Below are positions 50,209 to 59,222 of a DNA stretch of 64,000 bases, piece by piece (positions within the stretch are counted from its first letter, which is position 1; each line of letters opens with the position of its first letter). Made by a program: the position numbers and the translations under genes. The stretch is from Planctomycetota bacterium. Its GTDB lineage: Bacteria > Planctomycetota > PLA2 > JAEUHO01. The stretch covers positions 46,809-110,808 of the forward strand of contig JADZCA010000048.1 of assembly GCA_020851795.1 (NCBI GenBank). The letters are read 5' to 3'. A model generated the notes under the pieces. The model ran no database searches. It saw nothing but the letters and a program-made list of their open reading frames with translations, and was not told the DNA's origin.

Positions 50209-50229
50209 CGCGGTGTCGAGGACACCGCG
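50209..50229 (+). promoter_or_regulatory. Leader hairpin before the GTPase-kinase gene
   Basis: CGCGGTGT (50209-50216) pairs with 50222-50229, loop CGAGG. It ends 13 bases before the ATG at 50243, next to AAGGTGGGG, the likely ribosome site. Confidence 0.4.
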
Positions 50230-50242
50230 AAGGTGGGGCGTC

Positions 50243-52354
50243 ATGCCGTTCGTCGATCGCACGGCCCGGCGGGTCGATCTGAAGCTGGTCTACTGGGGAC
50301 CCGCCCGAGGCGGGAAGACGACCAGCTTGCGCTCGCTCCACGGCGCCTTCTCCGCGCCGGACCGCGGCGAGCTCAACTCCGTGCAGACCGAGGACGAGCG
50401 GACCTACTTCTTCGACTACGCGCCGCTCGACCTGCCGAAGTGGCGGGACCTCTCGCTGCGCGTCCACGCCTACACCGTGCCCGGGCAGGAGCACTACGTC
50501 GAGACGCGGTGGCGCATCCTGCGCGGCGCCGACGGCGTGATCTTCGTCGCCGACGCGAGCCCCGCCCAGCGCGCGGCCAACGTCGCGTCGTGGCGCCAGC
50601 TCGACGCCGCCCTGCTCCGCCTCGAGCGCGGCGACCGGCACGTGCCCGTCGTGCTCGCGGTCAACAAGGTGGACCTGCCCGAGGCCGACCGGCGCGACGA
50701 CGTGCTCGCGCGCCTGCTCGACGCGACGCCGTCGCGCGCGCCCGCCTTCGCCGCCGAGACCGCGGCGATCCACGGCATGAACGTCGTCGCGTGCTTCCGC
50801 GAGGCGCTGCTCGCGGCGGTCGAGCGCACGCTGCCGGCGAGCGGCGTCGCGCACAGCGAGGACGTGCGTCGCCGCTTCCTCGCCGACCTGGCGTCGCGGC
50901 TGCCCGACCGCGACGACGGCGCCGCCGCCGACGCCGCGGCGCCGCGCAGCACCGTCGTCGTCCAGAGCCCGACGCGCCCGCCCGACTCCGCGGGTCTCGA
51001 GGCGGCGCTCGACTCGACGCGACGGCTGGCGGCCGTGGGCGGCGACCTGCGCGACCTCGAGCGCCGGCACTCGCTCGCGCGCCTGCTGCTCGACCTCGGC
51101 GCGCTGTGCCTGTCGGCCGCGGACGCCCCGGGCCTCGCGCAGGGGGCGCTCACCTACCTCGTGCCCGCGCTCGGCGCCTCGTTCGGCTGGGTCGGCTGCC
51201 CCGACCTCGACGGCGCCGACCGCGTCTACGACACGCGCGGTCCCGCGCTCGACGCCCCGGTGGTCGCGCGGCTCGCGCGCGGGGCGACGGCCGGCGTCCC
51301 CGACGGCGAGGCCCGCGCGTTCACGATCCCTCCCGGCTGCGGCGTCCGCGCGTCGGCCGAGGGGCTGCGCTCGCTCGTCGCGCCCTTCGCGATCGGCGAG
51401 GGGCGGCGGGGCTACGTCCTCGTCGTCGGTCCGCGCGAGGGCGCGCTCGAGCCGGGCGCCGAGGACGTGCTCGGCCCCGCGGGGGCCTACGTCGGGCTCG
51501 CGCTCGCGCGCCTCTCCGTGGTCGAGACGCTGCGCGACGCCAACGCCATCCTCGAGCGGCGCGTGGACGAGCGCACCGCCGCGCTGCGCCGCGAGCGCGA
51601 CACCCTCGAGGAGCGGGTCCGCGAGCGCAGCGCCGAGCTCGAGGACGCCAAGCGCACGGCGGTCGAGGCCGAGCGGCGCCTGCTCGACCGCGAGCGCGGC
51701 GAGGTCGCACGCCGCCTGGCCGCGGGCCTCGCGCACGAGCTCAACAACCCGATCGGCGCCGCGCGCGCCGACGTCGAGCACGCCGCCGACACGCTCGAGC
51801 GCGTGGCGCGTGCCGTCGGCGGCACGCTCGCCGAGGACCTGCGCGACGCCGCGGAGTCGCTCTCCGACGCGCGGGCCGAGCTGTCCCGCGTCGCCGCCAG
51901 CGTCTCCGCGCTGTTCTCCGGCGCCCCCGCGGCGCGCCGCGCCGCGGTGCGGACGCCGCTCGGCGCGGTCGTGCGCGACGCCGTGGCGGTCTTCTCGGCC
52001 GCCCACCCGCGCACGCCGCCGCCCTCGGTCGTGGACCGCGACGGCGTCGCGTGCGGGGTGCCGCCGGGCGAGTGCGCGCGCTGGCTCGGCCGGCTGCTCG
52101 ACGCGCTCACGCACGGCGCCGCCCCCCGCCTCACCCTCGAGGTGGTGCGCAACGAGCGCGGCCCGTCGGTGTTCGTCGCTTCCGACGCCCCGGTGGACCG
52201 CGGCGCCGCGCCCGACCTCGACGCGCTGCGCGGGGAGGTCGAGGCGGCCGGGGGCGCGCTCGAGCCGCTGCTCGTCGCGGGCCGCCCGAGCGTGCGCCTC
52301 GTGCTGCCCCGGGCGGTCGGCGAGACCGCGGCCGCGGTGGGGGCGTCCCGATGA
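50243..52354 (+). CDS. MglA-like GTPase fused to GAF and histidine-kinase (DHp) domains
   Basis: The protein is 703 aa from ATG 50243. Residues about 1-190: small GTPase of the MglA/Ras-like family, with P-loop YWGPARGGKTTSLRSL (Lys25), FFDYAPLDLPKWRDL, HAYTVPGQEHYVETRWRIL, DGVIFVADAS, and specificity motif AVNKVDLP (141-146). About 280-430: GAF-like sensor (LALGALCLS..., ending YVGLALARLSVVETL). Next is a coiled coil, then a HisKA box RLAAGLAHELNNPIGAA (His498). The ATPase part is degenerate: no N box (LLDALTHGAAP), no DxGxG, yet it ends like a kinase (PSVRLVLPRAVG). It probably receives or relays phosphate in trans, gated by GTP. It is the first gene of a three-gene operon. Confidence 0.87.
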   Translation: MPFVDRTARRVDLKLVYWGPARGGKTTSLRSLHGAFSAPDRGELNSVQTEDERTYFFDYAPLDLPKWRDLSLRVHAYTVPGQEHYVETRWRILRGADGVIFVADASPAQRAANVASWRQLDAALLRLERGDRHVPVVLAVNKVDLPEADRRDDVLARLLDATPSRAPAFAAETAAIHGMNVVACFREALLAAVERTLPASGVAHSEDVRRRFLADLASRLPDRDDGAAADAAAPRSTVVVQSPTRPPDSAGLEAALDSTRRLAAVGGDLRDLERRHSLARLLLDLGALCLSAADAPGLAQGALTYLVPALGASFGWVGCPDLDGADRVYDTRGPALDAPVVARLARGATAGVPDGEARAFTIPPGCGVRASAEGLRSLVAPFAIGEGRRGYVLVVGPREGALEPGAEDVLGPAGAYVGLALARLSVVETLRDANAILERRVDERTAALRRERDTLEERVRERSAELEDAKRTAVEAERRLLDRERGEVARRLAAGLAHELNNPIGAARADVEHAADTLERVARAVGGTLAEDLRDAAESLSDARAELSRVAASVSALFSGAPAARRAAVRTPLGAVVRDAVAVFSAAHPRTPPPSVVDRDGVACGVPPGECARWLGRLLDALTHGAAPRLTLEVVRNERGPSVFVASDAPVDRGAAPDLDALRGEVEAAGGALEPLLVAGRPSVRLVLPRAVGETAAAVGASR

Positions 52355-53796
52355 CCGCGCGCCAGGGCCGGTTCCTGCGCGACCCCCGCGACGTCATCGT
52401 GGCGCTGCGGCTCCTCGTCCTCGCGGGCCTCGCGATGCTCGGCGTCGGCGAGGGCGCCGCGAACCCCGACGCGTTCTGGCTGACGACGATCGTCTACGGG
52501 CTGACCAACCTCGGCTACATGGCGTCGGGCGCGCACCTGTTCGCGACCGCGCGCACGCAGCGCGCGGTGTTCCTCTTCGACGTGCTCGTGGTCAGCACGC
52601 TGATCGTGCTGCGCGGGTCCCGCGTCCCCGAGTTCATCGTCGCCTACTTCACGATCGTGCTGATGGCCGCCGTCGTGCAGGGGATCGGCAACGCGTTCGT
52701 CAACGCGCTCCTCGTCTGCTTCGTCTCGGCCGCCGTGAGCCTCTGGGGCGAGGACCCGATCGCGCTGCTCTCGTTCCCGATCCTCGCCCAGTTCTCCTTC
52801 TTCTTCGTCGTGTCGCTGTTCATGAGCCAGCTCGCCGAGTCCGCCCGCGAGCAGCAGCGTGCCCGGCGCCAGGACGAGGACGTCCGGCGCGCGCTCGAGG
52901 CCGCCGTCGCCGCCCGCACCGCCGACCTCGCGCGCAGCGTCGCCGAGCTCGAGGCCGCCCGGACCCGCCTCGCGGCCAGCGACCGCCTCGCCACGCTCGG
53001 CATGCTGGCGGCGGGCGTCGCGCACGACATCCGCAACCCCGTGGCGGCGATCTGCGCCTCGCTCGACGAGGCCCCCTCGCTGCTCGAGGAGGTGCGCGCG
53101 GGCGCCGGGAAGGGCGACGGGCCCTGGCCGATGCTCGCCGCGGCGCTCGACGACGCCCGCGCCGCCTGCGACCACCTGCTGCGGCTCGCCAACGACCTGA
53201 CCGCGGTCGCGCGCACGACGCCGGCCGCGCCCGTCGCGGTGCGCTGCGCCGACGCGCTCGAGGGGGCGGCGCGGATGCTGCGCCACCGCGCCAAGGCGCC
53301 GCTCTCGATCGCGGTCCGCTGCGGGACCGCCCGCGCGGTGCTGGCCGACCCGGGCCGCCTGCAGCAGGCGCTGCTCAACCTCGGTTCGAACGGCCTCGAC
53401 GCGATGGAAGGGCGTGGCGGCACGCTGACGCTCGCCGCCGAGGACGCCGGGCCCGACCGCGTCCGCCTCGTCGTGGCCGACCAGGGGGCCGGCATGACGC
53501 CCGCGGTCGCGCAGCGCATGTTCGAGGCGTTCTTCACCACCAAGCCCGCCGGCAAGGGCACCGGGCTCGGGCTGCACATCGTCCGCACCATCGTCGAGGC
53601 GCACGACGCCACGCTCCACGTGGACACGACGCCCGGCGAGGGGACCCGCATCACCATCGAGTGGCCCGTGGCGACCGAGCCCGGGCCCTCCGGAGGCCGT
53701 GACCATGCCGTGCTCGAAGCCGACGCTCCTGATCGTGGACGACGAGGAGGGAATCCACCGCGCGCTCGAGCGGACGTTGCGGCGGGAGCCGCTTGA
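52351..53796 (+). CDS. Membrane sensor histidine kinase
   Basis: The protein is 481 aa. ATG 52351 overlaps the GTPase-kinase stop (ATGA). The N-terminal half has about five hydrophobic segments (VALRLLVLAGLAMLGVGEG, AVFLFDVLVVSTLIVL, FIVAYFTIVLMAAVVQGIG, ALLVCFVSAAVSLW, FSFFFVVSLFMS), then a coiled coil. HisKA AAGVAHDIRNPVAAI (His225), N box NLGSNGLDAM, G1 ADQGAGM, F box FEAFFTTKPAG, G2 GKGTGLGLHIV. The ATP domain is complete, so it can supply phosphate to the defective neighbour and the receiver protein. Its last about 30 residues run in a different frame across the start of the next gene and look non-native. Confidence 0.88.
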   Translation: MTARQGRFLRDPRDVIVALRLLVLAGLAMLGVGEGAANPDAFWLTTIVYGLTNLGYMASGAHLFATARTQRAVFLFDVLVVSTLIVLRGSRVPEFIVAYFTIVLMAAVVQGIGNAFVNALLVCFVSAAVSLWGEDPIALLSFPILAQFSFFFVVSLFMSQLAESAREQQRARRQDEDVRRALEAAVAARTADLARSVAELEAARTRLAASDRLATLGMLAAGVAHDIRNPVAAICASLDEAPSLLEEVRAGAGKGDGPWPMLAAALDDARAACDHLLRLANDLTAVARTTPAAPVAVRCADALEGAARMLRHRAKAPLSIAVRCGTARAVLADPGRLQQALLNLGSNGLDAMEGRGGTLTLAAEDAGPDRVRLVVADQGAGMTPAVAQRMFEAFFTTKPAGKGTGLGLHIVRTIVEAHDATLHVDTTPGEGTRITIEWPVATEPGPSGGRDHAVLEADAPDRGRRGGNPPRARADVAAGAA

Positions 53797-54202
53797 GCTC
53801 CTCCACGCCTACGACGCGGGCGAGGCCGAGGCGATCCTGCGCCAGCGGCCCGTGCACGCGGTGATCTGCGACCACTACATGCCCGGCACGCCGGGCCTCG
53901 AGTTCCTGCTCCACCTCCGGCGCACCCGGCCCGAGGTGGTCGCGATCCTGCTGACCGCGCAGGCCGACCTGCAGATGGTCATCACGGCGATGAACGAGGG
54001 CCACCTGCACCGCTTCTTCACGAAGCCGTGGGACGGCAACGAGCTGCGCGGCGCGCTCCGCGAGCTGCTGCGGCTCCCGGGCGGCGACGTCGTCGAGGCG
54101 GCCGACCGCGAGCGGGCGCGCGAGGAGCAGCTCGTGCGCTCGATGGCGCCGCAGCGCGACGCCGACGGCGCCTGGATCATCGACCCGCCCGCGGGAGGGT
54201 AG
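53705..54202 (+). CDS. Single-domain response regulator with C-terminal extension
   Basis: The protein is 165 aa from ATG 53705, with GGAGG eight bases upstream. A GTG at 53699 is too close to that site. Receiver: LLIVDDEEGIHRALERTL, phosphoacceptor Asp in AVICDHYMPGTPG, Thr in AILLTAQADLQM, Lys in FFTKPWDGNEL. The FTKPW form is common in regulators of the RpfG/HD-GYP type, but no output domain follows, only about 45 charged residues. It overlaps the kinase gene by 92 bases. It is probably a phosphate shuttle or a protein-protein switch for the GTPase-kinase. The TAG stop is followed by REP-like hairpins. Confidence 0.88.
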   Translation: MPCSKPTLLIVDDEEGIHRALERTLRREPLELLHAYDAGEAEAILRQRPVHAVICDHYMPGTPGLEFLLHLRRTRPEVVAILLTAQADLQMVITAMNEGHLHRFFTKPWDGNELRGALRELLRLPGGDVVEAADRERAREEQLVRSMAPQRDADGAWIIDPPAGG

Positions 54203-54208
54203 GGACGG

Positions 54209-54259
54209 GGTGCCAGGAAGGTTGTTTTCACGCCGCGTGAAAACAACTTTCCTGGCACC
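54209..54259. repeat. REP-like 51-base hairpin, GGTGCCAGGAA type
   Basis: GGTGCCAGGAAGGTTGTTTT... (54209-54233) pairs with 54235-54259 around one base, 24 of 25. It is AT-rich inside, unlike the surroundings. It shares GGTGCCAGG with the palindromes at 791, 4553 and 19251. Confidence 0.75.
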
Positions 54260-54306
54260 GCCAAGTCGCCTGGCACCCGCGGCGTGAGAACAACGTTCCT
54301 GGCACC
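54260..54306. repeat. Partial second copy of the REP-like unit
   Basis: It contains TGGCACC, then GGCGTGAGAACAACGTTCCT and GGCACC, which match one arm of the preceding hairpin. GGCACCGCCAAGTCGC occurs twice, after each unit (54254 and 54301), so the block is a tandem array with a 47-base period. Confidence 0.65.
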
Positions 54307-54316
54307 GCCAAGTCGC

Positions 54317-54344
54317 GGGGCGCGGCGGGCGGCCGCCGCGCCCC
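54317..54344. terminator. Strong terminator hairpin for the protease gene
   Basis: GGGGCGCGGCGG (54317-54328) pairs perfectly with 54333-54344. It lies 11 bases after the minus-strand TAG of the protease gene. Confidence 0.6.
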
Positions 54345-54355
54345 GGCGCGGTCTC

Positions 54356-57241
54356 CTACCGCGCGACCCGCCGGCGGACCGCCGTGGCCGCGCCCGTCGC
54401 GTCGAGGGTGACGACGATCTGCACCGACCCCACGCGCGAGCGGCCGTCCACCACGACGAGGTCCTCGTACTCGCCGTACCACTCGCCCGCGCCGCCGACG
54501 ATCCCGTCGTCGTCGTCGTCGGAGCCCGCGACGAGCCAGTAGGACCCCGCGGGGAGCGCGTCGAGCGAGAAGCGGCCGTCGCCGTCGGCGGAGACCCGCA
54601 CGTCGGCGACCGTCTCGTCGGTGTCGGCGTCCACCGCCAGCACCCACACGTCGCTCCGCGTCGCCGCCCCGCCGCCGGTCCCGACCCGCAGCGTCACCGC
54701 GACGGTCCCGCTGCCCGCGTCGCTCGCGACCGCGACGCTGCCGCGGTACGTCCCGTCGGCGAGCCGCGACGCGTCCACGGTCACGCGCACCGCGTCCACC
54801 GAGCGCGTCGCGTCGCCCGTGCCGCGCAGCGACGCCGCGAGCCAGCCGGCCCCGTCGTCGGTGCGGGCGGTCGCCGACGCGACGACGACGCGGCCCGAGC
54901 CGCCGTTGCGCACGGTCACGTCCTGCGACGTCGCCCCGCCCTCGACGAAGGAGAGCGACGTGGGCGAGAGCGACAGCCGCGGCCCGCCCGTCGTCCCCGA
55001 CGAGGCGAGGTCCACGGCGGCCTTGGCGTCCACGAGCCCGTGGCCGTAGTCGTCGTCGCGCCCGGCCGTGCCGAGGTCCTTGGCGGAGTCGAAGAGCACC
55101 TGCTCGACCTGCGCCGGCGAGAGCGTCGGCGCGACCGAGAGCACCAGCGCCGCCACGCCGGCCGCGTGCGGCGTCGCCATCGAGGTGCCGTCGTAGAAGG
55201 CGTAGGTCGCCTTCGCCGTGCCCGACGCGTCGTCGTACACGGTCGAGAGCACGCCGTCGGCCTCGGTGCGGCTGCTGTCCCCGCCCGGCGCGGCGAGGTC
55301 CACCGACGCGTTGCGGTTCGAGTACGACGTGCGCCGCTCCTGGCGGTCCACGGCGGCGACCGAGACCACGCCGTCGAACGACGCCGGGTACTCCTCCGCG
55401 CGCGTGCCCGAGTTGCCCGCGGCGGCGAAGATCACGACGCCCGCGTCGCGGGCGGCCGTGATGGCGTCCTGGAACGCCTGGTCGTAGCCGCCACCGCCGA
55501 GGCTCATGTTGATCACGTTCGCCCGCTGCGACGGCGTGCGGCCCGACGCGTTCGAGAGCCCGGCCGCGTAGCGGATCGCCGCGATGATGTCGGCGTCGTC
55601 GCCCCCCTCCACGCCGAGCACGCGCAGCGGCATGATCGTCACGGCCCAGCAGACGCCGGCGACGCCCTTGCCGTTGTCGGTGGCCGCGCCGATGGTCCCC
55701 GCCACGTGCGTCCCGTGGAAGGACGAGGGCTCGCCGCCGACGCCGTCGCCGGGGTCGGTCGGGTCCGCGTCGCGCCCGCCGCCGTCGGCGGCGTTGGCGG
55801 CGTCGGAGACGAAGTCGTAGCCGTCGCGGTCCTTGCCCACGAGGTCGGGGTGGTCGGTCCACCCCGTGTCCACGACCGCCACGACGACCGACGCGGAGCC
55901 CGTCGTGACGTCCCACGCCTCGGGCGCACGGATCGTCGAGTAGTGCCACTGCTCGCCGTACCGCGGGTCGTTGGGCGTCTTGCGCGCGAAGCGACGGTAG
56001 GACGGGTCGGCGTAGGCCACGCCCGCGACGGCACGGGCCGCGGCGACCCGCGCCCACGTGACGCGCGCGGCGTCCTCGGGCTCGAGCCCGTCGGTGGGCG
56101 CGCGCCACAGCGTCGTCGCGGGCGCGACCTCCTCGACCGCGACGAGCCCGCGGGCCGCGAGCGCCGCTCCCGCCGCGCCGTCGCCGCCGTCGGTCGTGCG
56201 CACGAGGACCTTGCCCGGCGCGAGGGGGTGCACGGGACGGCCGTAGCGGTAGCCCGCGGGGACGCCGCGCAGCACGCCCTCCTCGAGCGCGAGCGGGGCG
56301 GCGCGCGGCGGGACGAGGCCGACCGGCGCGGTGGGCTCCGTCGCCTCCACGCGCACCGAGAACGGGCCGACGGGCGCGGTCACGTCCACGCGCAGCACCG
56401 CGGTGTCGAGGTCGCGCGCCACCGCGGGCGCGGGGCCGCCGAGCCAGGTCGCGGCCGCGGGGCCCGCCGTCACGTCGTGGAGCGTCACCGTCGTGCGGTC
56501 CGAGCCCGCGACGCAGGCGACCGCGGCGCGCGCCGGCAGCGTGACGAGGAACGACGTGGTCGGCGCGGTGGGCGTGGCGGTGCCGACGAGGCGGACCGCG
56601 TCGCCCGGGACCAGCTCGCCCGCGGGCGTGGGCTCGCCGCCGCCCTGCGCGGTCACGGCCTCCGTCGGCGAGGTCTCGACGACGAGGCGGTAGGCGCCGG
56701 CGCCGTGCGCGGCCGTCACGAGGAGGTGCAGCGGCCCGCGCGCGTCGAGCGTCAGCGCCTCCGAGGGGCCGTCGGCCTGCGCGGTGCGCACGAGGCGCAG
56801 CGCCTGCGGGTCGTACACGGCGAGGTCGGGGTCGAGGTCGCCGTCGGTGGTCTCGACCCGCACGACGACGTGCGCCCGGGCCGCGAGCCGCAGCGCGCAC
56901 GCGTCGAGCGGGTCGGCCGCGTCGCCGGCCGTGAGCGTGCCCGCGCTCGAGGCGCCCTGCCCGGGGCGGAGCACCCCGAGGTCGGCGGCGAGGTCGAGCG
57001 CGTGGTCGGGACGGTCCTCGACGCCGCCGGTCGCGCGGCGCGCGGCGAAGCCGCCGCTCCCGTCGTCGAACACGACGCGGCCCGCGACCGAGCCGTCGCC
57101 GCCGCCCGACCCGCCCCCGCCCCCGCCGCCCCCGCCGCCTCCGCAGCCGGGCGCCCCGAGGAGCGTCGCCGCGAACAGGAGCGTCGCCGCCCGACCGAGC
57201 CACGCGCCCCGCCGACCTCCGCTGACCGCCGTGCGATGCAT
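54356..57241 (-). CDS. Subtilisin-like (S8) serine protease lipoprotein
   Basis: The protein is 961 aa from ATG 57241. The lipobox Cys (LLGAPGC, residue 33) is followed directly by a Gly/Ser tract. Two pre-peptidase-like beta domains come before the catalytic domain (about residues 430-740): Asp in VAVVDTGWTDHPD, His in FHGTHVAGTIGAAT, Asn in IFAAAGNSGTRAE, Ser in GTSMATPHAAGVAA. A C-terminal Ig-like domain (LSLSPTSLSFVEGG...) and a carboxypeptidase-regulatory-like domain (VWVLAVDADTDETVADV) end the protein. It is exported and membrane-anchored. It may process surface proteins. The stop is TAG. Confidence 0.93.
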   Translation of the reverse strand: MHRTAVSGGRRGAWLGRAATLLFAATLLGAPGCGGGGGGGGGGGSGGGDGSVAGRVVFDDGSGGFAARRATGGVEDRPDHALDLAADLGVLRPGQGASSAGTLTAGDAADPLDACALRLAARAHVVVRVETTDGDLDPDLAVYDPQALRLVRTAQADGPSEALTLDARGPLHLLVTAAHGAGAYRLVVETSPTEAVTAQGGGEPTPAGELVPGDAVRLVGTATPTAPTTSFLVTLPARAAVACVAGSDRTTVTLHDVTAGPAAATWLGGPAPAVARDLDTAVLRVDVTAPVGPFSVRVEATEPTAPVGLVPPRAAPLALEEGVLRGVPAGYRYGRPVHPLAPGKVLVRTTDGGDGAAGAALAARGLVAVEEVAPATTLWRAPTDGLEPEDAARVTWARVAAARAVAGVAYADPSYRRFARKTPNDPRYGEQWHYSTIRAPEAWDVTTGSASVVVAVVDTGWTDHPDLVGKDRDGYDFVSDAANAADGGGRDADPTDPGDGVGGEPSSFHGTHVAGTIGAATDNGKGVAGVCWAVTIMPLRVLGVEGGDDADIIAAIRYAAGLSNASGRTPSQRANVINMSLGGGGYDQAFQDAITAARDAGVVIFAAAGNSGTRAEEYPASFDGVVSVAAVDRQERRTSYSNRNASVDLAAPGGDSSRTEADGVLSTVYDDASGTAKATYAFYDGTSMATPHAAGVAALVLSVAPTLSPAQVEQVLFDSAKDLGTAGRDDDYGHGLVDAKAAVDLASSGTTGGPRLSLSPTSLSFVEGGATSQDVTVRNGGSGRVVVASATARTDDGAGWLAASLRGTGDATRSVDAVRVTVDASRLADGTYRGSVAVASDAGSGTVAVTLRVGTGGGAATRSDVWVLAVDADTDETVADVRVSADGDGRFSLDALPAGSYWLVAGSDDDDDGIVGGAGEWYGEYEDLVVVDGRSRVGSVQIVVTLDATGAATAVRRRVAR

Positions 57242-57437
57242 CGTCGCCTCCGCGCGCGCGGCCGGTGCCGCCCTCCCGGTCGGGCGACCGCGTGCGTCGC
57301 CCCTAGCAAGCGGCGGCGGGGGCCGGCCGGGGATGAGCGCTCGATGAGGGAATCCTCATCCTCGGGAGGCGCCGCGGGGCCCGGGGCGGCCGGCGGCGAC
57401 GGTCCCGGGGGGACGCCCGCGCGGGCCTCGCCGCCGA

Positions 57438-59222
57438 TCAGCGCACGTATTCGGCGTGCAGCCGTGCGTAGGCGCCGCCGGAGGCCAGCAGCTCGTCGTG
57501 GCGGCCCTGCTCGACGACCCGTCCGCGCTCGAGCACGAGGATCCGGTCCGCGTCGCGGATCGTCGAGAGGCGGTGCGCGATGACGAAGGTCGTCTGGCGC
57601 GAGGCGAGCGCGCGCATCGCCGAGAGGATCTTCGCCTCCGTGCGCGTGTCCACGGCGCTCGTCGCCTCGTCGAGCACGAGGATCGAGGGGTGCGCGAGGT
57701 GGGCGCGCACGAAGCAGACGATCTGGCGCTCGCCCTCGGAGAGGTTCGCGCCGCGCTCGCCCACCTCGGTCTCGAGCCCCTTGCCCAGGCCCTCGAGGAC
57801 GTCGAGGCAGCCGAGCGCGGAGAAGCCCGCACGCGCCTCCTCGGCCCCGAGGTCGGCCCGCACGAAGCGGAGGTTGTCGAGCACGGTGCCCGCGAACAGG
57901 AAGTTCTCCTGCAGCACGATGCCCATCTGGCGGTGGAGCGCCTCCACGCGGATCTCGCGCGCGTCGCGGCCGTCGAAGCGCACGGCGCCCGCCTGCGGGT
58001 CGTAGAAGCGCGCGAGCAGGTTGAGCAGCGTCGTCTTGCCGGCGCCCGTGGGGCCGACCAGCGCCACGCGCTCGCCCGGCTCGGCCACGAAGGACACGTC
58101 CTCGACCTGGCGGCCGGCCTCGCCCTTGGGGTCGTAGGAGAAGCCGACGCCGCAGAACTCGACGCGCCCGGCGAGGCGGCCCGGGTCCACCGCGTCGGGG
58201 CGGTCCACGATCTCGGGCGTCGTGTCGAGGAGCAGGAAGATGCGCTCGGCCGCCGCGCCGGCGACGAGGCACTCGTTGTAGAACGACGCCAGCCCCTCCA
58301 CGGGCGAGAGCGCCTGGCCGAGCAGCCACACCGCCTCGACGAGGTCGCCGGCGCGCAGCGCGCCGCCGAGCACGCGGCGCGCGCCGAGCACGAGCGAGAC
58401 CACGAGGATCCCCTGGATCACGATCGTGATGCCCGGGACGAACCCGCCGGTCGTGCGCGCACCCCGCAGGACCGCGGTCCGGTAGCCGTCCTGCAGGTGC
58501 CCGAGGGTCGCGACCTCGCGGTCCTCGGCGGCGAACGCCTTCACCACCCGCACGCCGGTGATGCGCTCGGCGACGTGCGCCGAGATCGCCGCCTGCGCCT
58601 CGCGCACGCGGCGGTAGGCGGGGAAGCCGACCTTCTGGAAGAGCCGCACGAACACCCACAGCGTCGGGATCGCGAGGAGCACGTACGGGGCGAGGTAGGG
58701 GTGCTCCCACGAGATGCGCACCGTGGCGAAGACGAGGAACGAGACCATGTTCGTGAGGCTGACGGGGCCCCACTGGAGCAGGTGCTCGAGCGACTCCACG
58801 TCGCGGTCGGCGCGCGCGAGGATGCGCCCCTGCTTGGTGCGGTCGAAGTAGCGCATCGACAGCCGCTGCAGGTGGTCGAAGACGTCCTTGCGGATCGCGT
58901 GCACCGCGTCCACCCCGACGCGCGTCGTGATGCGCAGCTCGACGACCGTGATCGCGGCGCGCACCGCGACGAGCACCGCGAGCGCGAGCGCGAAGAGCGC
59001 CGTGCGCCCGACGTCGCCCCGGGGCACGGGGCCGTTGAGGGCGAGCTTGACGAGCCAGGGGTCGAGCAGCATCAGCACGCACCAGACCGCCTCGATCGCG
59101 AGCCCGACCGAGAGCGGCCCGCGGTGCGGGCGCAGGTAGCGGAGCAGGCGGCCCCACGTCGCCCGCCGCAGCGGGACGCGGGCCAGCTCTTCCTCGAGGG
59201 CGACCTCGTCGTAGGCGCTCAC
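57438..59222 (-). CDS. ABC exporter, catalytic-site half of a heterodimer
   Basis: The protein is 594 aa. Six membrane helices are followed by an ABC domain. Walker A VGPTGAGKTTLLNLL, Q-loop VLQENFLFAGT, Walker B with catalytic Glu ILVLDEATSAVDTRTE, switch His in FVIAHRLSTIRD. The signature is ANLSEGERQIV, not the consensus LSGGQ. GTG 59222 overlaps the stop of the partner gene (GTGA). With the partner below it forms a type IV heterodimeric exporter for lipids or drugs. The cargo is unknown. Confidence 0.92.
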   Translation of the reverse strand: MSAYDEVALEEELARVPLRRATWGRLLRYLRPHRGPLSVGLAIEAVWCVLMLLDPWLVKLALNGPVPRGDVGRTALFALALAVLVAVRAAITVVELRITTRVGVDAVHAIRKDVFDHLQRLSMRYFDRTKQGRILARADRDVESLEHLLQWGPVSLTNMVSFLVFATVRISWEHPYLAPYVLLAIPTLWVFVRLFQKVGFPAYRRVREAQAAISAHVAERITGVRVVKAFAAEDREVATLGHLQDGYRTAVLRGARTTGGFVPGITIVIQGILVVSLVLGARRVLGGALRAGDLVEAVWLLGQALSPVEGLASFYNECLVAGAAAERIFLLLDTTPEIVDRPDAVDPGRLAGRVEFCGVGFSYDPKGEAGRQVEDVSFVAEPGERVALVGPTGAGKTTLLNLLARFYDPQAGAVRFDGRDAREIRVEALHRQMGIVLQENFLFAGTVLDNLRFVRADLGAEEARAGFSALGCLDVLEGLGKGLETEVGERGANLSEGERQIVCFVRAHLAHPSILVLDEATSAVDTRTEAKILSAMRALASRQTTFVIAHRLSTIRDADRILVLERGRVVEQGRHDELLASGGAYARLHAEYVR

